Origin: Comamonas sp. JUb58
GTDB lineage: Bacteria; Pseudomonadota; Gammaproteobacteria; Burkholderiales; Burkholderiaceae_C
NCBI RefSeq assembly: GCF_004364775.1
Contig: NZ_SOAL01000023.1
Span: 1 to 64,000, forward strand
Length of the DNA stretch: 64,000 nucleotides
Direction of reading: 5' to 3'
Under the pieces are notes generated by a model, which was given only the letters and a program-made list of their open reading frames with translations, did not search any database and had not been told where the DNA came from. A program made the translations under genes and the position numbers. Positions 46,689 to 55,836 of the stretch are shown one piece after another (position 1 is the stretch's first letter; each line of letters begins with the position of its first letter).

Positions 46689-47258
46689 ATGCAGACCTCC
46701 ACCAGCACAACAGCGCTCCCTCCCGGCCCCCTCGCCACCAGCGCGCTGTTGCGCGCACCGCGCCTGGCGCGGCGCATGGCCTGCTGGTTGTATGAGGGTA
46801 TGCTGATGTTTGGCGTGGTCTTCATGTCGGGTTACCTCTACAGCTCGCTGAGCCAGACGCGCAACGCGATGGACAACCGCCATGGCCTGCAGCTCTTCCT
46901 GTTCATCATCTTTGGCATCTATTTCACCTGGTTCTGGCACAAGGGCCAGACCCTGGCGATGAAAACCTGGCATATCCGCATCGTGGACCGCAACGGCCAG
47001 CCCCTGACACAGGGCCGCGCGCTGCTGCGCTATGTCTGCAGCTGGCTGTGGTTTTTGCCGCCGCTGGTGGTCAGCATGCCCTTTGGCCTGCCAGTGGGCG
47101 AAATCGTGGTGCTGCTGAGCGGCTGGATCGTGCTCTGGGCGCTGGCCAGCCGGCTGCATCCCCTGCAGCAGTTCTGGCACGATGCACTGGCCGGCACACG
47201 CCTGGTCAGTGCCGAGCGCCCGGCGCCACAGAGCAAGACGCCGGATCCAGCGCTATAA
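46689..47258 (+). CDS. RDD family membrane protein
   Basis: A 189-residue protein with three or four membrane segments. The RDD signature region is seen as R-L-A-R-R-M-A-C-W-L-Y-E-G and K-T-W-H-I-R-I-V-D-R-N-G-Q-P-L-T. RDD proteins are implicated in transport in some bacteria, but function here is unknown. It starts 10 bases after the DUF3106 stop and ends the sigma-factor operon. Confidence 0.87.
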   Translation: MQTSTSTTALPPGPLATSALLRAPRLARRMACWLYEGMLMFGVVFMSGYLYSSLSQTRNAMDNRHGLQLFLFIIFGIYFTWFWHKGQTLAMKTWHIRIVDRNGQPLTQGRALLRYVCSWLWFLPPLVVSMPFGLPVGEIVVLLSGWIVLWALASRLHPLQQFWHDALAGTRLVSAERPAPQSKTPDPAL

Positions 47259-47370
47259 GCTTGCCCCTATTGCGCCAGCGCTACCTGGCGCCAGAACCAG
47301 GCAGCGCGCCGATCAAATGCTGCAGTGCAATAATATGCGTTGACCTGCCCACGCTATGCCATGATGGGCG

Positions 47371-47832
47371 ATGACCACGCCTCCGATGAACCAGCCCGAT
47401 CCTCGCTCCCCTGCCGACCCCGCCGTGCCAGCGCACAGCCTGGCCGACATCCATGCCGCCAACCCGCAAAAAAGCCGCACTGGCCTGACGCGTGTCTGGC
47501 ATGCCGCCGGTTATTCGATGCAGGGCCTGCGGGCCGGCTGGGGCGAAAAGGCCTTCCGCATGGAAGCCATCCTCGCGCTGCTGATGCTGCCCGCCTCGCT
47601 CTGGCTGGCGCACGACTGGCGCGATTGGGCCTTGCTGATCACCCCGGTTTTTCTGGTGCTGATTGCCGAGCTGCTCAACACCGGCATCGAGATGGCGATG
47701 GACCGCTTCGGCCCCCAATGGCATGACCTGGCCAAAAAGGCCAAGGACATGGGCAGTGCCGCGGTGTTCCTGGCTCTGGTGCTGTGCGCGGCGGTGTGGC
47801 TGCCTGCCTTGTATGAAAGATTGCTGAAATGA
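47371..47832 (+). CDS. dgkA: Diacylglycerol kinase
   Basis: A 153-residue integral membrane enzyme; an ATG at 47386 could also be the start. Catalytic-site features are visible: E-K-A-F-R-M-E, A-E-L-L-N-T-G-I-E-M-A-M-D and K-K-A-K-D-M-G-S-A-A-V. The N-terminal tail of about 35 residues is longer than in E. coli. It recycles diacylglycerol to phosphatidic acid. It overlaps the next gene by 4 bases. Confidence 0.92.
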   Translation: MTTPPMNQPDPRSPADPAVPAHSLADIHAANPQKSRTGLTRVWHAAGYSMQGLRAGWGEKAFRMEAILALLMLPASLWLAHDWRDWALLITPVFLVLIAELLNTGIEMAMDRFGPQWHDLAKKAKDMGSAAVFLALVLCAAVWLPALYERLLK

Positions 47833-48425
47833 CCAACTCCCCTACCTTCTCGATGTGCGTTTACTGCGGCTCGCGCCCTGGCAAGCTTGAAGCCTTTGGC
47901 GAAGCCGCCCAGGCCGTCGGCCACTGGATCGGCAGCCATGGCGGCCAGCTGGTCTATGGCGGCGGCAAATCCGGCCTGATGGGCACGGTGGCCCGCGCCA
48001 CGCGCGAGGCAGGCGGCCGCGTGGTCGGCGTGATCCCCAAGGCCCTGGTGGACCGCGAACTGGCCAATGAGCTCTGCGACGAGCTGCATGTGGTCACCAC
48101 CATGCATGAGCGCAAGGCCATGATGGCCGAGCGCAGCAATGCCTTTATCGCCATTCCTGGCGGCATCGGCACTTTTGAAGAGCTCTACGAGATCTGGACC
48201 TGGCGCCAGCTGGGCTACCACGACAAGCCCATCGGCATCCTCAATGCCAACGGGTACTACGACGGCATGCTGCAGTTCCTGCAGCAATGCGTGGGCCAGG
48301 GCTTTATGGACGAGTGGCAGATGGGCCTGATCAAGAGCGGCAATGACCATGCCGCACTGCTGGCCCAGCTGGTTGAAGAAGCCGGCCTGGCGCAGCAAAG
48401 CGATGCACTGCGCGAAGTGATCTAA
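47829..48425 (+). CDS. LOG-family nucleotide 5'-monophosphate phosphoribohydrolase
   Basis: A 198-residue Rossmann-fold protein of the TIGR00730/LOG family, with C-V-Y-C-G-S near the N-terminus, G-G-G-K-S-G-L-M-G and the hallmark P-G-G-I-G-T-F-E-E. Family members split cytokinin ribotides or other nucleoside monophosphates into base and ribose phosphate. Coupled to dgkA by a 4-base overlap; no functional link is evident. Confidence 0.92.
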   Translation: MTNSPTFSMCVYCGSRPGKLEAFGEAAQAVGHWIGSHGGQLVYGGGKSGLMGTVARATREAGGRVVGVIPKALVDRELANELCDELHVVTTMHERKAMMAERSNAFIAIPGGIGTFEELYEIWTWRQLGYHDKPIGILNANGYYDGMLQFLQQCVGQGFMDEWQMGLIKSGNDHAALLAQLVEEAGLAQQSDALREVI

Positions 48426-48447
48426 GCAGCGCCCAGCAAACACAAAA

Positions 48448-48475
48448 AAGCGGCCCGTTGATGAACGGGCCGCTT
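48448..48475. terminator. Bidirectional terminator after the LOG gene
   Basis: AAGCGGCCCGTT and AACGGGCCGCTT form a perfect 12-bp stem with loop GATG; an A-run precedes and T-rich sequence follows. It serves both the LOG gene and the converging transporter gene. Confidence 0.88.
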
Positions 48476-48530
48476 TGCTTTTGCTGGATCACCTCGTCCA
48501 CCATAGAACGAGGTTTTTGGGATAGAGCGC

Positions 48531-49826
48531 TTAGTCGTTGTCCGCCACGGTCTTTGCAAACGCAATGCCGATCAGCGAGATCATGGCCGTACCCACGATG
48601 TACCAGGCCACCGGCACCCAGGAGCCGTTGTAGGTGTTGAGCAACCAGGTGGCGAGCAAGGGGGCGGTGCCGCCGGCCAGCGCAGCGCCAATCTGGTAGC
48701 CCAGGGTGATGCCGGTGTAGCGCACGCGGGTCGAGAAAATCTCCGAGAACAAGGTGCCCAGCACGGCGGTGATAGGCGCCCAGACGAGACCCAGGCCGAC
48801 GACGGTGGCGATAACCAGGCTGGTCATCGTGCGCTGCTCCAGCAGCATGAAGTAGGGGAAGGTGAAGGCGGCCATCACCAGGGTGCCTGCCACAAACATG
48901 CGCTTGCGGCCAATGCTGTCCGACAAGCGCCCCATCAGCGGGATCATCAAGGTGGTGACCAGGGTCGCAATCGTCACCGCATTGAGCACGGAAATCCGCT
49001 CAAAGCCCAAGGTGGCCGTGGCGTAGCTGACGATGAAGGTCGAGAAGATATAGAACGGCGCCGTTTCCACAAACTTGATGGCAACGGCCACCAGCACCGC
49101 ACGCCAGTGGTAGCGCAGGGTTTCAACCAGCGGGATCTTGGCCACATTGCCGCTGGCCTTGGCCTGCTTGAAGGCAGGAGTCTCATCAATGCCCTTGCGG
49201 ATCCACAGACCCAGGAACACCAGGATGGCGCTCAGCAGGAAGGGCACGCGCCAGCCCCAGGCCAGGAACTGGTCATCAGGCAAGGTGCTCATCACGGTGA
49301 TGGCCAAGGTGGCCAGCACCATGCCGATGGTCACGCCCATCTGCGGCACGCTGCCAAACAGACCCTTGCGGTTCTTGGGTGCGTATTCGTAGGCCAGCAG
49401 CAACGCGCCGCCCCACTCACCACCAATGCCCAGGCCTTGCACCAGGCGCAGCACGATCAGCAGGATGGGCGCCCATATGCCGATCTGCTCGTAGCCGGGC
49501 AGCAGGCCGATCAGCACGGTGGCGCCGCCCATCAGCGACAAGGTGATCACCAAGGTCTTCTTGCGCCCGATGCGGTCACCGATGTGCGAGAAGATAAAGC
49601 CGCCCAGCGGCCGGATGAAGAAGGTCAGCGAGAAGGTCAGGTAGGACAGCATCAGTCCTACCACCGGATCGGCGGTGGGGAAGAACACCTTCCCAAACAC
49701 CAGCGCTGCTGTAGTCGCATAGAGGAAATAGTCAAACCACTCGATGGAGCTCCCCATCAGACTGGCAATCAGTACTCGCTTGTTGGTGGCCGCAGACGCT
49801 GCTGGCTCGGTCGAAGATGTGCGCAT
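48531..49826 (-). CDS. MFS transporter of the metabolite:H+ symporter (MHS) type
   Basis: A 431-residue protein with 12 predicted membrane segments. The start S-S-I-E-W-F-D-Y-F-L-Y and the loop motif G-D-R-I-G-R-K-K with R-P-L-G-G-F-I-F are characteristic of the MHS family, which imports organic acids, shikimate, betaine or proline. It follows an ornithine-cyclodeaminase-family gene by 75 bases on the same strand, so an amino acid or imino acid substrate is likely. Confidence 0.88.
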   Translation of the reverse strand: MRTSSTEPAASAATNKRVLIASLMGSSIEWFDYFLYATTAALVFGKVFFPTADPVVGLMLSYLTFSLTFFIRPLGGFIFSHIGDRIGRKKTLVITLSLMGGATVLIGLLPGYEQIGIWAPILLIVLRLVQGLGIGGEWGGALLLAYEYAPKNRKGLFGSVPQMGVTIGMVLATLAITVMSTLPDDQFLAWGWRVPFLLSAILVFLGLWIRKGIDETPAFKQAKASGNVAKIPLVETLRYHWRAVLVAVAIKFVETAPFYIFSTFIVSYATATLGFERISVLNAVTIATLVTTLMIPLMGRLSDSIGRKRMFVAGTLVMAAFTFPYFMLLEQRTMTSLVIATVVGLGLVWAPITAVLGTLFSEIFSTRVRYTGITLGYQIGAALAGGTAPLLATWLLNTYNGSWVPVAWYIVGTAMISLIGIAFAKTVADND

Positions 49827-49901
49827 GGAAGGAATGAATCAGATAGCAAAGAGAAAGGGGACGGCAGCCCGGCCCGGCCCGCATCGGGCCGGGTCAGCAG
49901 A

Positions 49902-50861
49902 TCAAGCGGCAGCGCTGCCTGAGGCGCTGAAGGCGTCATAAGCCAGCGATGCAGCAGCCAGGTCTTCCAGCGCCGTGCCTACGGCCTTGAACAGCGTGAT
50001 CTCATCGGCGCTTTGGCGGCCGGCGTGCTGGCTGCGGCAGAGCTGCTCTAAGGTGGCGGCCAGGCGGCTGGGCTCCCAGGCGCCGCTGGCGATGGGCTCC
50101 AGAATGTCGCCCGCCTTCATCAGCGCCTCGGGCGTATCGACAAAGACGGTGGCACGGGCAAAGCAGCGGTCATCGCTTTCGCGCATCGCCGGGGTAAAGC
50201 TGCCGATCAGGTCCAGGTGCACACCGGGCTGCAGCCATTCGCCACGCACCAAGGGCGCGTTGGACAAGGTGGCGCAGCTGATGATGTCAGCCTGGCGCGC
50301 CGCCTGCTCCAGGTCAGTGGCGACCGAAGCTTGCAGACCCTGCGCCTGCAGGCGTTCCACCATCGCTTGCGCGGCCTCGGGGCGGATGTCCCAGACCTGC
50401 ACCTCTTGGATATCGCGCACACAGCGGTAGGCATCGGGCAGCAGGCTGGCCACACGGCCGGCGCCCACCACCAGCAGACGGTGGGCATCGGGGCGGCTGA
50501 GCCAGCGCGCCGCCAGGGCCGATGCCGCAGCGGTGCGGCGCGAGGTGATGGCATCTCCATCCAGCACTGCCAGCGGGGCACCGGTGGTCGCGTCGTAGAG
50601 GATGAAGACCGAATGCAGGCCAGGCAGGCCATGCGCCTGGTTGCCCGGGAAGATGGACACGGTCTTGACCCCGATGCGCTTGCCTGGTTGCCATGCGGGC
50701 ATCAGCAGCAAGATGCCGTCTTCGGCACTGGTCTGGCCGACGATCTTGTGGTTGTGGCGCAGCGGCACTTCGCAGCCGGCGATGAACATTTGTTCAAGGC
50801 TGTCAATCAGTGCTGCCATGGGCAGGTGTTGCGTGGTGTGGTTGGAATCCAGGATCTGCAT
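49902..50861 (-). CDS. Ornithine cyclodeaminase/mu-crystallin family protein
   Basis: From the ATG at 50861 the protein has 319 residues. It shows G-I-L-L-L-M-P-A-W and K-T-V-S-I-F-P-G-N, a Rossmann segment V-V-G-A-G-R-V-A-S-L-L, and D-L-I-G-S-F-T-P, all typical of the family. Members include ornithine cyclodeaminase, ketimine reductases and alanine dehydrogenase; the substrate cannot be fixed. It pairs with the MHS transporter and is divergent from an XRE-cupin regulator with a palindrome in its promoter region. Confidence 0.88.
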   Translation of the reverse strand: MQILDSNHTTQHLPMAALIDSLEQMFIAGCEVPLRHNHKIVGQTSAEDGILLLMPAWQPGKRIGVKTVSIFPGNQAHGLPGLHSVFILYDATTGAPLAVLDGDAITSRRTAAASALAARWLSRPDAHRLLVVGAGRVASLLPDAYRCVRDIQEVQVWDIRPEAAQAMVERLQAQGLQASVATDLEQAARQADIISCATLSNAPLVRGEWLQPGVHLDLIGSFTPAMRESDDRCFARATVFVDTPEALMKAGDILEPIASGAWEPSRLAATLEQLCRSQHAGRQSADEITLFKAVGTALEDLAAASLAYDAFSASGSAAA

Positions 50862-50893
50862 ACGGCGCGATAAATCTACTAAAGAGAAATAAT

Positions 50894-50907
50894 TTTCGTA
50901 TACGAAA
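50894..50907. promoter_or_regulatory. Perfect 14-bp palindrome, likely operator of the XRE-cupin regulator
   Basis: TTTCGTATACGAAA, a perfect palindrome inside AT-rich DNA, lies 33 bases upstream of the cyclodeaminase-family start and 154 bases from the regulator start. Its position fits direct control of the transporter/enzyme pair. Confidence 0.6.
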
Positions 50908-51060
50908 TTTAATGCAGCTTGAGACAATAAATTTCTTAAATCCACTCTTTCTCTCTAGGGTTTACCCGAGAATTGGGCCTAAAACACGGCCGCCACGGCT
51001 GCGCTGCGCCACCGGCCAGCGCAGCGCCCCCTACACTGGCGAGCACCACAAGAGCCTGCC

Positions 51061-51675
51061 ATGCCCCACGCCCCCCTGCCCCACCACAACGCCGGCGCCG
51101 ATGCCACCACCGATGTGCTGGCCACCAAGCTGCGCCTGCTGCGGCGCAACGCCGATCTGACCCTGCAGCAGCTGAGCCAGCGCTGCGGCATCTCGGCTTC
51201 TGCCCTGTCCAAGATCGAGCACGGCCAGCTCTCGCCCACCTATGAAAAGATCGCGGCGCTCGCGCGCGGGCTGGATGTGGATGTGGGCGAGCTGTTCAGC
51301 CCGCTGCAGCAACCCGGCCTGCGCGCGCGGCGCAGCATCACCCGCCAGGGCGATGGCCTGGTGCACCGCACGCCGCAATATGTCTATGAGCTGCTGCATG
51401 CCGACCTGGCCGACAAGCGCTTTATTCCGCTGCTCACCACCATCAAGGCCCATGAGCGCAGCGCCTTTCCCCAGTTGCTGAGCCACGATGGCGAAGAAAT
51501 GCTCTATGTGATGCGCGGCACCGTGGTCGTGCACACCGACAGCTATGCGCCGCTGGAGCTGGCTGCGGGCGACTCCTGCTATTTCGACAGCGTCATGGGC
51601 CATGCCTGCATCTCGGGCGGCGATGAGGATGCGCAGGTGCTGTGGATCTGCTCGCACACCACCATCAAGCCCTGA
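51061..51675 (+). CDS. XRE-family regulator with C-terminal cupin domain
   Basis: A 204-residue regulator. The helix-turn-helix is at about 23-77 (L-T-L-Q-Q-L-S-Q-R-C-G-I-S-A-S-A-L-S-K-I-E), and the cupin domain at about 125-200 (G-E-E-M-L-Y-V-M-R-G, L-A-A-G-D-S-C-Y-F-D-S). Such proteins often sense amino acids or polyamines and control neighbouring catabolic genes. It is divergent from the cyclodeaminase/transporter genes, its probable targets. Confidence 0.92.
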   Translation: MPHAPLPHHNAGADATTDVLATKLRLLRRNADLTLQQLSQRCGISASALSKIEHGQLSPTYEKIAALARGLDVDVGELFSPLQQPGLRARRSITRQGDGLVHRTPQYVYELLHADLADKRFIPLLTTIKAHERSAFPQLLSHDGEEMLYVMRGTVVVHTDSYAPLELAAGDSCYFDSVMGHACISGGDEDAQVLWICSHTTIKP

Positions 51676-51708
51676 ACCCGCTGCCCAGCAACCGGCAGCA
51701 GGCATGAA

Positions 51709-51737
51709 AAAAGCGCCTGGCTTGCCAAGGCGCTTTT
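51709..51737. terminator. Bidirectional terminator between the XRE-cupin gene and PII gene
   Basis: AAAAGCGCCT (51709-51718) pairs perfectly with AGGCGCTTTT (51728-51737), with inner GG/CC pairs; the A-run and T-run let it act on both converging transcripts. Confidence 0.88.
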
Positions 51738-51759
51738 GCGGATGCAGCTGCGGTCTGGA

Positions 51760-52167
<408 letters not shown>

Positions 52168-52231
52168 TCAAGATTCCGCCTTCGGCACCTCCGGGGCCAA
52201 ATCTCCAGCCAACGGCAGCATTGGCCCGTAG

Positions 52232-53689
52232 CTAGATGCCATCCAGACGCAGGTCCAGCCGGGCCGCCAGCGCCTGGCTTTGGGCATTGAGCCCCGTTAC
52301 CTGCACCGCACTGCCATGCTTGCGCAGCCGCGCGCAGACCTTGGCGAGCGCCTGCACCGCCGTGATGTCCCAAAGATGCGCCTGGGCCATGTCGATGCGC
52401 ACCGGCCGGCCCTCGATCTCGCGCACATCAAAGGCATCCACCAGCAGATCTGCCGAGGCAAAAAACACCTGGCCGCGCACGGCATAGAGCAGCTCGGCAT
52501 CGCCGCTGCGCTGCATCTGCAGCAGCGTCGACACCTTGAACATGAAGAACACCCCGCTGAGCAGCACACCCACGGCCACACCGGCAGCGAGGTTGTGCGT
52601 GGCGATGGTGACCACCACGGTGGCCAGCATCACCAGGCTCGACAGCTTGGGATGTTTGAGCAGCGCGCGGGCCGATCCCCAGTCCAGGGTCGAGGCCGAC
52701 ACCATGACCATGATCGCCACCAGCGCCACCACCGGCACCTGGGCCACCCAGGGCTTGAGCAGCACCATCAAGCCCAGCAGAAAGGCGCCGGCAAACAAAG
52801 TGGACAAGCGCCCGCGCCCGCCATAGCGCACATTGCTCACGCTCTGGCCGATCATGCCGCAGCCCGCAATGCCGCCAAAGCAGCTGGCCGCCACATTGGC
52901 CAGGCCCAGGCCGCTGCATTCGCGGTTCTTGGCGCTGGGGGTGTCGGTCTGCTCATCGACCACGCTGGCCGTCATCAAGGATTCGAGCAGGCCCACCATC
53001 GCAATGGCTAGCGCCGGCAGCGCAATCAGCTGCAGGGTCTGCAGAGAGAACGGCACATCGGGCAGCGCCCAACTGGGCAAGGTATCGGGCAGCAGGCCCA
53101 GGTCGGCCACGGTCTTCAGGGGCAGGTCCAGCGCATGGGCCACGCCCGTCAACACCAGGATGCAGATCAGCGGCGACGGGACGGCCGTACTGATGCGCGG
53201 CAGGCCGTAGATGACCACCAGGCCCAGCGCCAGCATGGCCCAGGTGGCGCCATTGGCGCCCACCAGATGTGGCAACTGGGCCGCAAAAATAAGAATGGCC
53301 AGCGCATTGACAAAGCCGGTGCGCACCGAGCCGGAGACAAAGCGCAGCAGCACCCCCAGGCGCAGCCAGCCAAACAGCATCTGCATGGCGCCCGCCAGCA
53401 AGCCGGCGGCAAACAGGTACTGCACGCCATGGGCCTGCACCAGCGGCGCAGCCACCAGGGCCACCGAGCCCGCAGCGGCCGACACCATGGCCGGCCGCCC
53501 ACCCACAAAAGCAATCACGATGCTGATGACAAAGGAGGCGAACAAGCCCACCGAGGGGTCCACACCGGCGACAAAGGAAAAGGCGATGACCTCGGGGATC
53601 AGCGCAAAGGTGGCGACCGCGCCGGCCATCAGCTCGCGCGGCACGCTCGGCGCCCACTGGGCGCGGAAATAATGCAGAAAAGGGGACAT
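52232..53689 (-). CDS. SulP-family anion transporter with STAS domain
   Basis: From the ATG at 53689 the protein has 485 residues; a longer in-frame start is less likely. About 10-12 membrane segments (A-G-A-V-A-T-F-A-L-I-P-E-V-I-A-F-S and G-x-G-N-V-A-A-S-C-F-G-G-I-A-G-C-G-M) are followed by a C-terminal STAS domain (about 400-485, including V-R-I-D-M-A-Q-A-H-L-W-D). SulP proteins carry sulfate, bicarbonate or dicarboxylates. It stands alone; the 293-base gap to nadE shows no gene. Confidence 0.9.
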   Translation of the reverse strand: MSPFLHYFRAQWAPSVPRELMAGAVATFALIPEVIAFSFVAGVDPSVGLFASFVISIVIAFVGGRPAMVSAAAGSVALVAAPLVQAHGVQYLFAAGLLAGAMQMLFGWLRLGVLLRFVSGSVRTGFVNALAILIFAAQLPHLVGANGATWAMLALGLVVIYGLPRISTAVPSPLICILVLTGVAHALDLPLKTVADLGLLPDTLPSWALPDVPFSLQTLQLIALPALAIAMVGLLESLMTASVVDEQTDTPSAKNRECSGLGLANVAASCFGGIAGCGMIGQSVSNVRYGGRGRLSTLFAGAFLLGLMVLLKPWVAQVPVVALVAIMVMVSASTLDWGSARALLKHPKLSSLVMLATVVVTIATHNLAAGVAVGVLLSGVFFMFKVSTLLQMQRSGDAELLYAVRGQVFFASADLLVDAFDVREIEGRPVRIDMAQAHLWDITAVQALAKVCARLRKHGSAVQVTGLNAQSQALAARLDLRLDGI

Positions 53690-53982
53690 GGCAAAGCCCG
53701 CACCCGGCAATACCGGGTACAGCTCCAAAAAAAGACGCAGGAATGGCGGCGGCGCAGGCAGGCTGCGCAATGCCGCGATCAACAAAAGCGAGGAAGGCGC
53801 GCTGCGCTATGGCGGATTGAGCCGCGAGAAGCCCGACTGGCGCGTGGCCACCTGGCGCGCGATGCGTGCACGCACAAAGCTCAGAAAACGCGCAGCCCCC
53901 AGCCGCCCCGCGTCAGGCGCGAGGGGTGGGCAGGCACAGCGCATCAAAGGCATAGGCAAGGCGTGGGGAGCGGCCTGGCCGC

Positions 53983-55638
53983 TCAGCCCCGGAAACCATT
54001 GGTGATGGGGTAGCGCCAGTCGCGGCCAAAACCCCGGGCCGACAGGCGCGGGCCCACGGCGGCCTGGCGGCGCTTGTATTCGTTGATGCGGATCAGGCGC
54101 ACTACCCGCTCCACATCGGCGCAGGGGTAGCCGGCAGCCACAATGCTGTCGATGTCGGCGTCCTGCTCCATGTAGCGCTCGATGATGGCATCCAGCACTT
54201 CATAGGGCGGCAGGCTGTCCTGGTCCTTCTGGTCCGGGCGCAGCTCGGCGCTGGGCGGGCGGGTGATGATGCGCTCGGGGATCGGGTTGCGGCCGGTGCC
54301 ATAGGGGTCACGGGCATTGCGCCAGCGCGCCAGCTCAAACACGCGGGTCTTGGGCACATCGCGCAGCACCGCAAAGCCGCCGGCCATGTCGCCGTACAAG
54401 GTGCAGTAGCCGGTGGCCATCTCGCTCTTGTTGCCGGTGGTCAGCACGATGGAGCCAAACTTGTTCGACAAGGCCATCAGCAAGGTGCCACGGATACGGG
54501 CCTGCAGGTTTTCCTCGGTCGTGTCTTCGGCACGGTCGGCAAAATCATGCGCCAGTGCGGCCTTGAAGGCCTCGAACTGCGGCGCAATCGAGATCTCTTC
54601 ATAAGCCACCGACAGGCGCTCGGCCATCTCGCGCGCATCGATCCAGCTGATGTCGGCCGTATAGGGCGACGGCATCATCACCGTGCGCACCTTGTCGGCC
54701 CCCAGCGCATCGACCGCAATCGCCAGCACCAGGGCCGAATCGATGCCGCCGGACAGGCCCAGCACCGCACCGGGAAAACCGGTCTTGCCCAGGTAATCGC
54801 GCACCGCCACCACCAAGGCCTGCCACAGCTGCTGGTTGGTATCACCAGGCGCGGCGATGGGGCCAGACAACTGCAGGCCTGTGGCTGTGGCCTCGACCTG
54901 CAGCGACAGCAGATGTTCGTCAAAACCCGGCGCGCGGGCTGCTACCTGGCCATCGGCATTCAGCGCAAAGGAGTGGCCATCGAACACCAGCTCATCCTGC
55001 CCACCCACCAGGTGGGCATAGACCAGCGGCAAACCGGTTTCGCGCGTGCGCTCGGCCAGCAAGGCCTCGCGGTGGCCGGGCTTGTCCATCTGGAACGGCG
55101 AGGCATTGATGACAGCCAGCAGCTGCGCGCCCGCTGCCTTGGCCGCACGCGCGGGCTGGCTGGCCCAGGCGTCTTCACAGATCAGCAGGCCAATGCGGCT
55201 GCCCGCCACCTCGAACACGCAGGTCTGCGAGCCTTCAACAAAGTAGCGGGTCTCGTCAAATTCACGGTAGTTGGGCAGCAGCTGCTTGCGGTAGCAGTCC
55301 AGCACCTGGCCGGCGCGCACCACACTGGCGGCGTTGTAGCAGCGGCCATGGGCAGCATGCTGCGCCGCCTGCGGGTGGCCCAGCACGACGGTCAGCTCCG
55401 GCCACTGCGTGCTGGCCTGCACCACCTGGGCCACCGCCGCATCGCAGGCCGCCAGGAACGAGGGGCGCTGGAACAGGTCTTCGGCGGCATAGCCGCAAAT
55501 GCCCAGCTCGGGGGTCAGCAATAGCTGCACGCCCTGGGCAGCCGCCTGGGCCGCAGCATCAATGATCTTGCGGGCATTGCCCGGCATATCACCCACAACA
55601 AAGTTCAGCTGGGCGCTTGCGATGGAAAAATTGGACAT
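53983..55638 (-). CDS. nadE: Glutamine-dependent NAD+ synthetase
   Basis: From the ATG at 55638 the enzyme has 551 residues. The N-terminal nitrilase-type amidase (catalytic Cys in L-L-I-C-E-D-A-W) makes ammonia for the C-terminal ATP-pyrophosphatase domain (L-S-G-G-I-D-S-A-L), which amidates NaAD to NAD+. Length and motifs are normal. Confidence 0.95.
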   Translation of the reverse strand: MSNFSIASAQLNFVVGDMPGNARKIIDAAAQAAAQGVQLLLTPELGICGYAAEDLFQRPSFLAACDAAVAQVVQASTQWPELTVVLGHPQAAQHAAHGRCYNAASVVRAGQVLDCYRKQLLPNYREFDETRYFVEGSQTCVFEVAGSRIGLLICEDAWASQPARAAKAAGAQLLAVINASPFQMDKPGHREALLAERTRETGLPLVYAHLVGGQDELVFDGHSFALNADGQVAARAPGFDEHLLSLQVEATATGLQLSGPIAAPGDTNQQLWQALVVAVRDYLGKTGFPGAVLGLSGGIDSALVLAIAVDALGADKVRTVMMPSPYTADISWIDAREMAERLSVAYEEISIAPQFEAFKAALAHDFADRAEDTTEENLQARIRGTLLMALSNKFGSIVLTTGNKSEMATGYCTLYGDMAGGFAVLRDVPKTRVFELARWRNARDPYGTGRNPIPERIITRPPSAELRPDQKDQDSLPPYEVLDAIIERYMEQDADIDSIVAAGYPCADVERVVRLIRINEYKRRQAAVGPRLSARGFGRDWRYPITNGFRG

Positions 55639-55836
55639 GGATGACTCGATGGCAAGGGGGCGGCGCACCAGGGCCACAAAGAGAGTGGGCGGGGCCCGCG
55701 CCCGGTGCAGCCAAAGAGTCTAGCCTACAAAGCCTCAGGCCTGCGCAGCGGCGCGCAAATCCCGCCAATCCGGGACAGCGGGCGCGGGCGGTTTGCAGGC
55801 AGAATCAGGCTTTTGCACCACTACCCGCAGCGTCCC

